The notes under the pieces were generated by a model that had not been told where the DNA came from, made no database searches, and saw nothing but the letters and a program-made list of their open reading frames with translations. Of a DNA stretch of 48,460 bases, positions 25,257 to 34,198 are shown piece by piece (the first letter of the stretch is position 1; each line of letters opens with the position of its first letter). Source of the stretch: Nonomuraea antri (GTDB lineage Bacteria > Actinomycetota > Actinomycetes > Streptosporangiales > Streptosporangiaceae); assembly GCF_013283785.1 (NCBI RefSeq), contig NZ_JABCPZ010000057.1:1-48460 (forward strand), written 5' to 3'. The position numbers were made by a program, and so were the translations under genes.

Positions 25257-26340
25257 CGTGCTGCCAGAGATCATGCGGTGGTGGAGGTCGGGGCTCAGGT
25301 TCGGGCTGGCGACGGTGGTGAGCACGTTCAGCAGCGCGCCCAGGCCGCCGGGCGCGGCGATGGCGGTGCGCGGCGACGAGGTGGTCGGCAGCGTGTCGGG
25401 CGGCTGCGTGGAAGGCGCGGTGTTCGAGCTGGCCGCCGAGATCGACCGGCCGCTGCTGCAGCGGTACGGCGTGAGCGACGACGACGCCTTCGCCGTCGGG
25501 CTGACCTGCGGCGGCATCATCGACATCCTGGTCGAGCCGATCTCCATCGAGACGTTCCCCGAGCTGGGCGAGGTCGCCGCCGCCGTCGAGGCGCACCGGC
25601 CGGTCGCCGTGGCCACTATCGTCGCGGGCCCGGGCGAGATCGGCGCCCGCCGCGTCATCTGGCCCGAGCGCACCAGCGGCAGCCTCGGCCTGGACCGGCT
25701 GGACGACGCCGTCGACGACGACGCCCGCGGCATGCTGGCCCAGGGGCTGACCGGCATCAGGCACTACGGCGGGCACGGCGAGCGCCGCCTGGACGATCTG
25801 TCGGTGTTCGTCCAGTCCTTCGCGCCGCCGCCGCGCATGCTGGTGTTCGGCGCGATCGACTTCGCCGCGGCGGTGTCGCGGGTGGGCAAGTTCCTCGGCT
25901 ACCACGTCACGGTCTGCGACGCCCGGCCGGTGTTCGCCACCACGAAGCGTTTCCCCGAGGCGGACGAGGTCGTGGTCAAGTGGCCGCACGACTACCTGGC
26001 CTCGGTCCCGGTCGACGAACGCACGGTGATCTGCGTGCTGACCCACGACCCGAAGTTCGACGTGCCGCTGCTGGAGGTGGCGTTGCGCACCGAGGCGGGG
26101 TACGTAGGCGCCATGGGATCACGACGTACCCACGAGGACCGGCTGGCGCGCCTGCGCGAGGCCGGGCTGACCGAGGCCGAGCTGGCCAGGCTCCGCTCGC
26201 CCATCGGCCTGGACCTGGGCGCCCGCACGCCGGAGGAGACGGCCGTGTCGATCGCCGCCGAGCTGATCCAGCTGCGCTGGGGCGGCACCGGCAGGCCGCT
26301 GTCGAGCACGGACGGCCGCATCCACCACGAGGCGTCATGA
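25249..26340 (+). CDS. XdhC/CoxF-family molybdenum cofactor insertion protein
   Basis: Binds molybdenum cofactor and assists its sulfuration and insertion into xanthine-dehydrogenase-type enzymes. The N-terminal XdhC/CoxI domain shows FGLATVVSTFSSAPRPPGAAM, GSVSGGCVEGAVFE and GLTCGGIIDI. The C-terminal Rossmann domain has LVFGAIDFAAAVSRVGKFLGY and CDARPVFATTKRFP, then AMGSRRTHEDRLARL. Both domains are in one 363-residue protein, the usual actinobacterial form. The stop overlaps the mocA start (ATGA). Confidence 0.92.
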   Translation: MRDVLPEIMRWWRSGLRFGLATVVSTFSSAPRPPGAAMAVRGDEVVGSVSGGCVEGAVFELAAEIDRPLLQRYGVSDDDAFAVGLTCGGIIDILVEPISIETFPELGEVAAAVEAHRPVAVATIVAGPGEIGARRVIWPERTSGSLGLDRLDDAVDDDARGMLAQGLTGIRHYGGHGERRLDDLSVFVQSFAPPPRMLVFGAIDFAAAVSRVGKFLGYHVTVCDARPVFATTKRFPEADEVVVKWPHDYLASVPVDERTVICVLTHDPKFDVPLLEVALRTEAGYVGAMGSRRTHEDRLARLREAGLTEAELARLRSPIGLDLGARTPEETAVSIAAELIQLRWGGTGRPLSSTDGRIHHEAS

Positions 26341-26906
26341 GGGGGTCGCGGGTCGCGGGACTGCTGCTGGCCGCCGGCGAGGGCGCTCGCCTGGGCACGC
26401 CCAAGGCGCTGATCGAGTACGCGGGCGAGCGGCTGGTCGACCGCGGCGTCAGGCTGCTGGAGGAGGGCGGCTGCCATCCGGTGGTCGTGGTGCTGGGGGC
26501 GGCCACCGTCCAGGTGCGCAGGGCGGTGACCGTGCGCAACCCGGACTGGGCCGGGGGCATGGGCTCCTCGCTCCGGGTCGGGCTGGCCGCGCTGCCGCCC
26601 GAGACGGAGTCGGTGGTGATCGCGCTGGTGGACCAGCCGTTCATCGGCCCCGGCGCGGTGCGCGCGCTGATCGGCAGCGGCGCCGAGGTCGCGGTGGCCA
26701 CCTACGCCGGACGGCGCAGGAACCCGGTGCTGATCGCGGCCCGCCACTTCGCCGAGGTGGCCGAGCTGGCCGTGGGCGACGTGGGCGCCAGGCCGTTCAT
26801 CAAGGCGCATCCCGAGCTGGTCACCGAGGTGCCGTGCGACGAGCACGGCGACCCCGCCGACATCGACACCCCCCAGGACCTGCGCAGACTGGAGGCGGGC
26901 GGCTAG
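26337..26906 (+). CDS. Molybdenum cofactor cytidylyltransferase-like protein (MocA type)
   Basis: MobA-like nucleotidyltransferase. The nucleotide-binding signature LLAAGEGARLGTPKAL is at residues 9-24, ALVDQPFIGP is the metal-binding motif, and RRNPVLI plus DIDTPQDL close the fold. Within a CoxDEF operon it most likely adds CMP to molybdopterin for a hydroxylase-type enzyme. Length 189. The frame is open far upstream through xdhC, but homology begins at the ATG at 26337. It ends 16 bp before the convergent gene, with no clear terminator between them. Confidence 0.88.
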   Translation: MRGSRVAGLLLAAGEGARLGTPKALIEYAGERLVDRGVRLLEEGGCHPVVVVLGAATVQVRRAVTVRNPDWAGGMGSSLRVGLAALPPETESVVIALVDQPFIGPGAVRALIGSGAEVAVATYAGRRRNPVLIAARHFAEVAELAVGDVGARPFIKAHPELVTEVPCDEHGDPADIDTPQDLRRLEAGG

Positions 26907-26922
26907 CAGCGGCCGGCAGAGG

Positions 26923-27810
26923 TCAGAAGCGCAGCGAGGCGATGGCGGCGCGGTGGTCGCTGCCGGTGGCCGGGGCCACCCCGGCGCTGGTGGCCGTCAT
27001 CCCCTTGAACAGGATGTGGTCGGGCCGGGTGATCGGGAACTCGGCCGGCCAGGTGAAGCCGAACCCCTCGCCGGCCACGCTCTGCGCGTCGGACAGCGGC
27101 GGGGTGAGCCCGCGCATGCCCCGGTCGGTGGTGGCCGTGTTGAGGTCGCCGAGCAGCAGGATGCGCTTGCTGTCGTCGGCGTCGATGAGCCTGCGCGCGG
27201 CGGCCAGCGACGCGTCGCGCGAGGCGGTGTGCCCGGGACGGGCCGAGGCCAGGTGCATGACGTAGACCGTGACCTTGCCCTTGGGCGTGGTCACCACCGC
27301 GCGCAGCGCGCGCGGCCAGCCCATGCCGACGTCGAGCGGCCGGGTCTCGCTGATCGGGTGGCGGCTCCACAGCCCGACCGTGCCGACCGGGTAGTGGTGC
27401 GGGAACATCTTGTTGAGCTGCTTGGCCGCCGGGCCGCCCGGGGTCAGCTCCTGGGCCGCGAGCAGGTCGAGGTCTTCGGCGATGGCGCGCACCGCCTCGC
27501 CGGACGAGCCGTTGGTGACGCCCACGTTCACGGTGCCGACCGCCAGGTCGTGCGGGCCGCCGGGCGAGCTGCGGAGCACCGTGGAGCCGAACATCACCGC
27601 CCACACCACGCCGGGCACCAGCGCCGCGACCACGGCCGGCGTGGACCGCGTCAGCGCGGCGGCCACGAGCAGCAGCGGCACGGTCAGCCCGATCCAGGGC
27701 AGCAGGCTCTCCATGACCGGCGTGAACCCGCCCAGGGCCGGGATCAGCTGATGGCCCGCCAGGGCCAGCGCGACCACGGCGGAAACGACGACGACGAAGC
27801 GCTTGAGCAT
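26923..27810 (-). CDS. Membrane-anchored endonuclease/exonuclease/phosphatase (EEP) family protein
   Basis: Three N-terminal membrane helices (FVVVVSAVVALALAGHQLI, LLPWIGLTVPLLLVAAAL, AVVAALVPGVVWAVMFG) are followed by an EEP fold facing outward. Motifs: AAQEL with the metal-binding Glu, RRLIDADDSKRILLLGDLNTA, and the terminal GSDHRAAIASL with the catalytic Asp-His. Length 295. The ATG at 27810 is preferred over upstream in-frame starts because TAGCCT (27818-27823 on the minus strand) stands seven bases upstream. The substrate may be phospholipid, nucleic acid or phosphate ester; the family does not decide it. Confidence 0.85.
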   Translation of the reverse strand: MLKRFVVVVSAVVALALAGHQLIPALGGFTPVMESLLPWIGLTVPLLLVAAALTRSTPAVVAALVPGVVWAVMFGSTVLRSSPGGPHDLAVGTVNVGVTNGSSGEAVRAIAEDLDLLAAQELTPGGPAAKQLNKMFPHHYPVGTVGLWSRHPISETRPLDVGMGWPRALRAVVTTPKGKVTVYVMHLASARPGHTASRDASLAAARRLIDADDSKRILLLGDLNTATTDRGMRGLTPPLSDAQSVAGEGFGFTWPAEFPITRPDHILFKGMTATSAGVAPATGSDHRAAIASLRF

Positions 27811-27905
27811 CGGCACCAGGCTAGCCGCTCCCGGCCCGGCACGCGGACACGCTAACCTGGTTGCCGACGCAAACGGAATAACATTCGGTTCATCGGGAGC
27901 CCGGC

Positions 27906-28946
27906 ATGCGCATCGGTATGGCACTCAACTACTCGGGCGGCTTCAAGGAGTCGGTCGCCGAGCTGGCCGACTACGAGAAGGCCGGCCTCGACATCGTGTT
28001 CGTGGCCGAGGCCTACAGCTTCGACGCGGTCAGCCAGATGGGCTACATCGCGGCGAAGACCGAGAAGCTGCAGATCGCCTCGGGCATCCTGCCCATCTAC
28101 TCGCGCACGCCGACGCTGCTGGCCATGACCGCCGCGGGCCTCGACTACGTCTCCGACGGCCGCTTCACGCTCGGCCTGGGCGCCTCGGGGCCGCAGGTGA
28201 TCGAGGGGTTCCACGGGGTGCCGTACACCGCGCCGCTCGGGCGTACCAGGGAGGTCATCGAGATCTGCCGCAAGGTGTGGCGGCGCGAGCGCCTGGAGTA
28301 CGCCGGCAAGCACTACACGCTGCCGCTCCCGGCCGAGCGCGGCACCGGGCTGGGCAAGTCGCTCAAGCTCATCAACCACCCGGTACGCGAGCGCATCCCG
28401 ATCGTGGTGGCCGCCATCGGCCCGAAGAACGTCGAGCTGACCGCCGAGCTGTGCGAGGGCTGGGAGCCGATCTTCTACATGCCGGAGAAGGCCGCCGACG
28501 TCTGGGGCCCGTCCCTGGCCGCGGGCAAGGCCAAGCGCGACCCCGGGCTGGGCGAGCTGGACGTCATCGCGCAGGCGATGCTGGCCATCGGCGACGACGT
28601 GTCCGGGCTGCTGGAGTTCGGCCGGCCGATGGCCGCGCTGTACATCGGCGGCATGGGCGCCAAGGGCAAGAACTTCTACAACGACCTGGTCAGGCGCTAC
28701 GGCTACGAGAAGGAGGCCGAGCAGATCCAGGAGCTCTACCTGGACGGCAAGAAGGACGAGGCCGCCGCGCTGGTGCCCGGCGAGCTGCTGGAGAAGATGT
28801 CGCTGATCGGCAGCGAGGGCTTCGTCAGGGACCGGATCGCGGCCATGCGGGAGTCCGGGGTGACCACGATCAACGTCACCCCGCTGGGCCGCACCCACGA
28901 GGAGCGCGTGCGGCTGATCGAGCGGGTCCGGGAGATGGCCGCCTGA
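27906..28946 (+). CDS. LLM-class flavin-dependent oxidoreductase, F420-type
   Basis: Luciferase-like TIM-barrel enzyme. The pattern MRIGMALNYSGGF, DIVFVAEAYSFDA, ASGILPIYSRTPTLLAMTAAGLD and RFTLGLGASGPQVIEGFHG matches the F420-dependent branch common in actinomycetes. The C-terminal region ends with EGFVRDRIAAMRESGVTTINV. Length 346 is normal. The ATG has GGGAG at 27895-27899. Substrate not identifiable. A terminator hairpin follows at 28964, so it is a single-gene unit. Confidence 0.9.
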   Translation: MRIGMALNYSGGFKESVAELADYEKAGLDIVFVAEAYSFDAVSQMGYIAAKTEKLQIASGILPIYSRTPTLLAMTAAGLDYVSDGRFTLGLGASGPQVIEGFHGVPYTAPLGRTREVIEICRKVWRRERLEYAGKHYTLPLPAERGTGLGKSLKLINHPVRERIPIVVAAIGPKNVELTAELCEGWEPIFYMPEKAADVWGPSLAAGKAKRDPGLGELDVIAQAMLAIGDDVSGLLEFGRPMAALYIGGMGAKGKNFYNDLVRRYGYEKEAEQIQELYLDGKKDEAAALVPGELLEKMSLIGSEGFVRDRIAAMRESGVTTINVTPLGRTHEERVRLIERVREMAA

Positions 28947-28963
28947 CCTGCCCCGATGTCGCC

Positions 28964-28992
28964 GAAGCCCCCTGCCGCCGGCCGGGGGCTTC
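28964..28992 (+). terminator. Terminator of the LLM oxidoreductase gene
   Basis: Nine-base perfect arms GAAGCCCCC (28964-28972) and GGGGGCTTC (28984-28992) with an 11-base loop, 17 bases after the stop codon. Confidence 0.8.
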
Positions 28993-29251
28993 GCGCTTTC
29001 CGCGGCACAGAAAAGGACATCAGGGCGCTGTGACCCAGATCACCGGACATATCGGAATAGGGGCCGCTAACGCCGTGTTGTAGCAGCTCGTGAGGTTCTC
29101 TGTGGTGATCGTGTGGCTCGTTGAGCGGCTGCACGTGGACCTGTGCCGCTTGCACGGGTCCCTCTGTCGTTGACCGCTGCTTCCGGTCCACCTTCCTCAC
29201 CTCGCATGCCCGTCTGCCGCGGCATGCCGGAATATCGGAGTTCCTCCCCCC

Positions 29252-30559
29252 GTGAAGAGATTCAACTTCTCGCTGCAACTGCTGCTCGGCCTGGTGGCCG
29301 GCGTCGCGCTCGGATTCGTCGCCAAGATTTGGGACGTCTCCTGGCTGGCCGAGACGCTGACCCAGGTCGGCAAGATCTTCGTACAGCTGCTCAAGCTGGC
29401 CGTGCCGCCGCTGGTGTTCACCGCCGTCCTGGTCAGCGTCGCCAACCTGCGCAACGTCAACGGCGCCGCCAGGCTCGCCTCCAAGACCCTGCTCTGGTTC
29501 CTGGTCACCGCCTTCGTCTCGGTCGCCTTCGCGATCGGGCTCGGCCTGATCATCAACCCGGGCCAGGGCGTCACCCTCGACACCGGCGCCGCCAAGGCCG
29601 TCGACACCGAGGGCGCCGGCACCTGGCTGGACTTCGTCACCGGCATCGTGCCCACCAACGTCGTCACCGCCTTCACCGAGGTGAACGTCCTCCAGATCGT
29701 GTTCCTGGGCGTCGTGCTCGGCGCCGCCGCGCTCGCGGTCGGTGAGAAGGCGGAGCCGCTGCTCAACCTCAGCCGCTCGGTGCTCGAACTGGTGCAGAAG
29801 GCCCTGTGGTGGGTCATCCGCCTGGCCCCCATCGGCACCGCCGGCCTGATCGGCAAGGCCGTCTCCACCTACGGCTGGGAACTGCTCGCGCCGCTGGCCA
29901 AGTTCAGCGTCGGCGTGTACGTCGGCTGCTTCATCGTCCTGCTGGCCGTCTACCCGACCCTGCTGGCGGTCGTCGGCAAGGTCAACCCGATCCAGTTCTT
30001 CCGCAACGCCTGGCCGGCGATCGAGCTGGCGTTCGTCTCGCGTTCCTCGGTCGGCACGCTGCCGCTGACGCAGCGCGTCACCGTCGAGCGCAACGGCGTC
30101 GACCGCGACTACGCCTCCTTCGCCGTGCCGTTCGGCGCGACCACCAAGATGGACGGCTGCGCCTCGGTCTACCCGGCCCTGGCCGCGATCTTCGTGGCCC
30201 AGGTGTTCGGCGTCGAGCTCGGGGTCGGCGACTACCTGCTGATCGCCTTCGTGTCGGTGGTCGGCTCGGCCGCCACGGCCGGTCTGACCGGCGCGATCGT
30301 CATGCTGACGCTCACGCTGAGCACGCTCGGCCTGCCGCTGGAAGGCGTCGGGCTGCTGCTGGCCATCGACCCGATCCTGGACATGATCCGCACCGCCACC
30401 AACGTGGCCGGCCAGATGGTCGTGCCGGTGCTGGTGGCCCGCTCCGAGGGCCGGCTGGACGAGGCCGTGTTCAACGCCGCGCCGCAGCCGCTCGACGAGC
30501 CCGCCGCCGGTCCCGCCGAGGCCCCGGCGGGACGCGCCCCCGTCCCGGCGACCGTCTGA
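29252..30559 (+). CDS. Dicarboxylate/amino acid:cation symporter (DAACS), altered cation site
   Basis: Eight-helix transporter with two re-entrant loops, like GltPh and DctA. HP1 has the serine-rich SRSSVGTLPLT, helix 7 has PFGATTKMDG, HP2 has ATAGLTGA, and helix 8 reads DPILDMIRTATNVAGQM. Compared with GltPh, substrate-contact residues are kept (Asp377 for D394, Arg380 for R397), but the Asn of the usual NMDG is Lys299 and the Asp of NVxGD is Gln388. Both replaced residues are sodium-site ligands in GltPh. Length 435. GTG start with GGAG at 29237-29240. It still looks able to bind acidic substrates, but coupling may differ. A strong terminator follows. Confidence 0.9.
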   Translation: MKRFNFSLQLLLGLVAGVALGFVAKIWDVSWLAETLTQVGKIFVQLLKLAVPPLVFTAVLVSVANLRNVNGAARLASKTLLWFLVTAFVSVAFAIGLGLIINPGQGVTLDTGAAKAVDTEGAGTWLDFVTGIVPTNVVTAFTEVNVLQIVFLGVVLGAAALAVGEKAEPLLNLSRSVLELVQKALWWVIRLAPIGTAGLIGKAVSTYGWELLAPLAKFSVGVYVGCFIVLLAVYPTLLAVVGKVNPIQFFRNAWPAIELAFVSRSSVGTLPLTQRVTVERNGVDRDYASFAVPFGATTKMDGCASVYPALAAIFVAQVFGVELGVGDYLLIAFVSVVGSAATAGLTGAIVMLTLTLSTLGLPLEGVGLLLAIDPILDMIRTATNVAGQMVVPVLVARSEGRLDEAVFNAAPQPLDEPAAGPAEAPAGRAPVPATV

Positions 30560-30600
30560 CCCGGGCCGCATGATCCGGTTCGGCTGACCTGTACCGCCTG

Positions 30601-30629
30601 AGGCGGGGAGCCCGCGTGGCTCCCCGCCT
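30601..30629 (+). terminator. Terminator of the DAACS transporter gene
   Basis: Twelve-base perfect arms (AGGCGGGGAGCC at 30601-30612, complement at 30618-30629) around a five-base loop, 41 bases after the stop, followed by a short T-containing tail. Confidence 0.85.
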
Positions 30630-30735
30630 TTCGCGTTGTCAGGACGGCGCGCGTGAACCGGCGAATGGGCACTCCGGGCGCGTGGGGCTCTATGGTGGGT
30701 CGAAATTGTCGAAGGTCGAGATATTTGGCGGGGAT

Positions 30736-32301
30736 ATGTCTGACACGCCCTCCTCTTCCGTGGTGGCCGGCCGCTACCGGCTGGACGAGCGCATCGGCAG
30801 CGGGCCGCTCGGGGAGGTGTGGCGGGGCTACGACACCAGGGCCGACTGGGTGGTGGCCGTCAAGATGCTGGGCGCCAAGGCGGTCGGGGCGGGCACGCGT
30901 GAGGCGCTGAGACAGCACGCGCAGGCCGTGGCCCGGGTGATCCATCCCAACGTGGCCATGGTGCTGGACGTCGGCGACCACGAGGGCGCGCCGTTCCTGG
31001 TGATGGAGTTCCTGACCGGGACGAGCCTGGGCGAGGACCTGGCCGCGCAGGGCCCGTTGCCGATCGTGGAGGTGTGCGACCTGGTGGGACAGGCGGCGGC
31101 CGGGCTGGACGCCGCGCACCGGGCCGGAGTGGTGCACGGGCAGGTGAACGCCGACAGCTTCCGCCGCGCCGCCAGCGGCGTGCTCAAGGTGGTCGGATTC
31201 GGCCTGGCCGGCCAGGAGACCGCCGCCGCGGACCTGCGCTACCGCGCCCCCGAGGACGCGGCAGCGCCCGCCGGCGACCTGTACGCGCTGGGCGTCGTCT
31301 GCTACGAGCTGCTGTGCGGCCGACCGCCCTTCGCCGAGTCCCCGGACGCCGATGGTGCGGACGAGGCCCGGGACCAGTCCCGCGACCAGGACCGCGACGA
31401 GGCCCGGGACCAGGACGCCGGGCCGGTTCCCGCGCCGCCGAGCAGCCTGCGTGCCGAGATCCCCGCGGAACTGGACGGCCTGGTGCTGGCCCTGCTGTCC
31501 GAGGCCCCGGGCAAGCGGCCGGCCTCGGGCGAGTCCGTACGCCGCACGCTGGCCGCCATCGCCAGGCCCAGGCCCAAGACCGCCGCGCACCCGGTGCCCG
31601 GCGTGCCGACCGCGCCGGGCCAGACCACCTCGGGCCAGACCGCGCCGGGCCAGACCGCGCCGGGCCAGGGCCCGTCCCCGGAGCAGGTGGCGTCCAACTC
31701 CACCATGATCTACCAGGACCTGCAGCCACGCTCGGGCGACACCGCGATCTTCGACGCGGCTGCCGAGATGCCGCCGCCCGACAACTCCAACCGCCGCCTG
31801 TTCGTCCAGCTCGGCGTGGCCCTGGCGGCGATCGCGGCCATCACCGCCGGCCTGATCATGTGGGCGGGCTCCGGCGGCGAGCCGGTCGCGCTGGAGACCT
31901 CGGCGCCGCCGACCGCCGTCACGCTGCCCAGCCCCACCGAGACCACGACGGAACCCGAGCCGACCGTGATCACGCAGGAGCCCACCCGGCTGGTCGAGAC
32001 CGGCCCGCAGCCGAAGGCCACGCTGGGCGATGCCATCCCGCCCGGCGGCTATCAGGAGTGGTCGCGCCGGTTCGGCGAGGTCGTGGAGATCGCGCGTAAC
32101 CAGGGCGCGATGAACCCTCAGTTGGCGGACAAGATCCTGGAGAAGATCGGCAAGGCCTCGGACAAGTTCCAGGAGGGCAAGCCGGACGGTGGGCTCGAAC
32201 AGCTCAGAGAGGCCTACAACGAGCTGCGGCAGGCGCAGGAGCACGGCGAGGCGCCCATGGACGGCCCGCTGGCCGACTTCCTCAACGACTGGCGACTCTG
32301 A
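30736..32301 (+). CDS. Membrane Ser/Thr kinase-like pseudokinase
   Basis: A kinase fold lacking catalysis. The N-lobe keeps GSGPLGEV (21-28) and the VAVK lysine (Lys43). But the alpha-C glutamate position reads RQHA, the HRDxKxxN loop reads HGQVNADS, and DFG is GFG (LKVVGFGLA). So the catalytic Asp, Lys, Asn and metal-binding Asp are all missing, while YRAPE is kept. After the C-lobe come an Arg/Asp-rich insert, a GQTAPGQTAPGQ linker, one membrane helix (FVQLGVALAAIAAITAGLIM), a Thr/Pro/Glu-rich stalk and an outside helical domain. Length 521. The ATG at 30736 follows GGCGGGGAT. It is probably a signalling scaffold or ligand sensor rather than an enzyme. Confidence 0.85.
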   Translation: MSDTPSSSVVAGRYRLDERIGSGPLGEVWRGYDTRADWVVAVKMLGAKAVGAGTREALRQHAQAVARVIHPNVAMVLDVGDHEGAPFLVMEFLTGTSLGEDLAAQGPLPIVEVCDLVGQAAAGLDAAHRAGVVHGQVNADSFRRAASGVLKVVGFGLAGQETAAADLRYRAPEDAAAPAGDLYALGVVCYELLCGRPPFAESPDADGADEARDQSRDQDRDEARDQDAGPVPAPPSSLRAEIPAELDGLVLALLSEAPGKRPASGESVRRTLAAIARPRPKTAAHPVPGVPTAPGQTTSGQTAPGQTAPGQGPSPEQVASNSTMIYQDLQPRSGDTAIFDAAAEMPPPDNSNRRLFVQLGVALAAIAAITAGLIMWAGSGGEPVALETSAPPTAVTLPSPTETTTEPEPTVITQEPTRLVETGPQPKATLGDAIPPGGYQEWSRRFGEVVEIARNQGAMNPQLADKILEKIGKASDKFQEGKPDGGLEQLREAYNELRQAQEHGEAPMDGPLADFLNDWRL

Positions 32302-32321
32302 CGCGACGCCCGACGGGTGTG

Positions 32322-32355
32322 ACGCGTCCCGCGCCCGGCCGGGCGCGGGACGCGT
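32322..32355. terminator. Perfect 34-bp palindrome, bidirectional terminator
   Basis: Seventeen-base arms (32322-32338 and 32339-32355) with no spacer, midway between the convergent pseudokinase and GH9 genes. It serves both strands equally. Confidence 0.85.
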
Positions 32356-32365
32356 GCCCAGCCGG

Positions 32366-34162
32366 TCAGCGGCCCGGCATGAGGGACATCGCGTAGAGCG
32401 CGACGGCGGCGAAGTCGTCGGCCGGCTCCGAGGCCTGCCACGACCGCACGTCGTCGACGAACCGGCTACCCCGCCCGGTGAACTGCGCGTAGCGGTCCAC
32501 GCCGTCGGCCGGGCACGGCTTCATACCGTCCAGGTGGCCGCCCAGCCCGTCGTCGAACAGCGAGGCGCTGTTCGGCCCGTTCACCACCGCGCCCGTGGCC
32601 GGCCCGCCGGTGATGTTGGACATCTGGTAGTGCGGGCACCGGATCGCGTTCGTCCCCACCCCGGCCACGAACGACACGCCCCACGGGTTGGCGCCGAACG
32701 CCCAGCCGCGCTGCTGCGTGCCGAACGCGTCGTAGGTCCTGTCGCCGGTCACCGTCCGGTACAGCACCGAGGTGACCGCCAGGCCGAAGGCGTGCGGCAC
32801 GGCGTCGAACTGGTCATGCGCGGCCCCGGCGCGGAACGGGTCCTTGGCCGCCCTGGCCACGCCGATCTCCAGCTGCGCCCGCAGGTCCGCGATCAGCCGC
32901 GCGCCGATCCCCGGCGCTCCCGCGCCGTGCGCGCGCAGGGCCCTGACCAGGTCGCGGTGCGCGAGCGCGCTCACGTCGTACAGGTTGAAGGTGTCGCCGC
33001 CCGCCTCGTGCCGCAGGTACTCGCCGGCCCAGTGCGCCGCCTGGCCGAGCCAGTCGGCCGCGCGCGGGTCGCGCAGGCGCTGCGCGGCCAGCGCCAGCTC
33101 GGCGGCGCCCAGCTCCATGTCGTCGCGCCAGGCGCTCTCCGGATAGAACGCGTACGGCAGCGACGTCACCAGCTGGCCGACGTCCGTGGTCCTGGCCATC
33201 GCGTAGACGGACGCGCCCTCCTCCAGCAGGGACGCCGCCCGCCGCGGGTCGGGTTCGAGCTGGGCGGCCAGGGCGAAGGCGGCCGCGGTGCGACCGGCCA
33301 GGTTGGGGCTGATCGGCTCGCCGGGCGGTGCGGCGCGGAAGACCGGGCGGTTCTTCAGGTACGGGTGCTCGGAGGTGTCGTCGGACTCGGGCAGCCGCCA
33401 GACGTCGTGGTCGCCGGAGAACGTGCCCGCCTCGTCGCCTGCGCCGATGCCGACCTGGATGTAGAGGGTCTTGGAGTCGCCGTCCCACATCTTGTCCAGG
33501 TATTTCAGCCCGTGGCGGGCCTCCTTCGCCAGGCGCTGGTCGCCGCCGTCGCGGATCGAGGCCCACATCAGGGTGTCCACGTAGGCGAGGATGTGGGTGA
33601 ACTTCAGGTAGTCGCCGGCGTCGAACCAGCCGCCCTCGACGTCCACCGGGCCGCCGATCCTGGTCAGCGTGCCCTTGATCACGTCGGTGTCCGGGCCGGT
33701 GAACGCCGGCCACTCGTACACCGAGGCGGCGCGGTCGTTGCGGTGCCTGGCGCCGCCGTCGCGCTGGCCGCGGAAGAAGGTCATGATCGCGGGCGCGGGG
33801 GAGCCGGGCGCGATCTCGAACGGCGGCGAGGTGAGCCCGGCCGAGGTGACCCGGTAGCGTCCCGGCTTGCGCAGCCGTGACAGGTCCAGGTCGTACACGT
33901 GCGGGTAGGCCGCGTTCCACGCGCCCAGGTCGTGTCCCGCCCGGCCGTTGAGCACCACGCGCCCGTAGCGGTCGAGCACCTTGAAGCGGGCCCCGGCCGC
34001 CGCGCCCGTCGTCATCAGGTACGCGTGCTTGGCCTCGCCGGGGGCGAAACCCACCTGATCGACGCGGATGTGGCCGGACGGCGGCGGCTGCGCGGCCGCG
34101 GCGGGGCTCCCCGCGGCCAGCACGGTCACGATGAGGGTCGAGATCGCCAGGGCCAGTCTCAT
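32366..34162 (-). CDS. Secreted glycoside hydrolase family 9 (endoglucanase-like)
   Basis: Begins with a Sec signal (MRLALAISTLIVTVLAAG, cut near AAAA-Q), then an Ig-like CelD-type N-terminal domain (IRVDQVGFAPGEAKHAYL, about 31-117), then the (alpha/alpha)6 GH9 barrel. The catalytic-base motif is GGWFDAGDYLKF (Asp181, Asp184), the NPWGVSFVAGVGT region is present, and Glu579 in ASEPADDFA sits at the acid position. No carbohydrate-binding module or linker is seen. Length 598. The ATG at 34162 is preferred to the GTG at 34177 because GGGGAG lies eight bases upstream. A palindrome upstream suggests sugar-responsive control. Beta-1,4-glucan is likely, but other beta-glucans are possible. Confidence 0.88.
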   Translation of the reverse strand: MRLALAISTLIVTVLAAGSPAAAAQPPPSGHIRVDQVGFAPGEAKHAYLMTTGAAAGARFKVLDRYGRVVLNGRAGHDLGAWNAAYPHVYDLDLSRLRKPGRYRVTSAGLTSPPFEIAPGSPAPAIMTFFRGQRDGGARHRNDRAASVYEWPAFTGPDTDVIKGTLTRIGGPVDVEGGWFDAGDYLKFTHILAYVDTLMWASIRDGGDQRLAKEARHGLKYLDKMWDGDSKTLYIQVGIGAGDEAGTFSGDHDVWRLPESDDTSEHPYLKNRPVFRAAPPGEPISPNLAGRTAAAFALAAQLEPDPRRAASLLEEGASVYAMARTTDVGQLVTSLPYAFYPESAWRDDMELGAAELALAAQRLRDPRAADWLGQAAHWAGEYLRHEAGGDTFNLYDVSALAHRDLVRALRAHGAGAPGIGARLIADLRAQLEIGVARAAKDPFRAGAAHDQFDAVPHAFGLAVTSVLYRTVTGDRTYDAFGTQQRGWAFGANPWGVSFVAGVGTNAIRCPHYQMSNITGGPATGAVVNGPNSASLFDDGLGGHLDGMKPCPADGVDRYAQFTGRGSRFVDDVRSWQASEPADDFAAVALYAMSLMPGR

Positions 34163-34198
34163 GGCCACGCTCCCCACGGGAAGTCAGGAAACCTTGGA

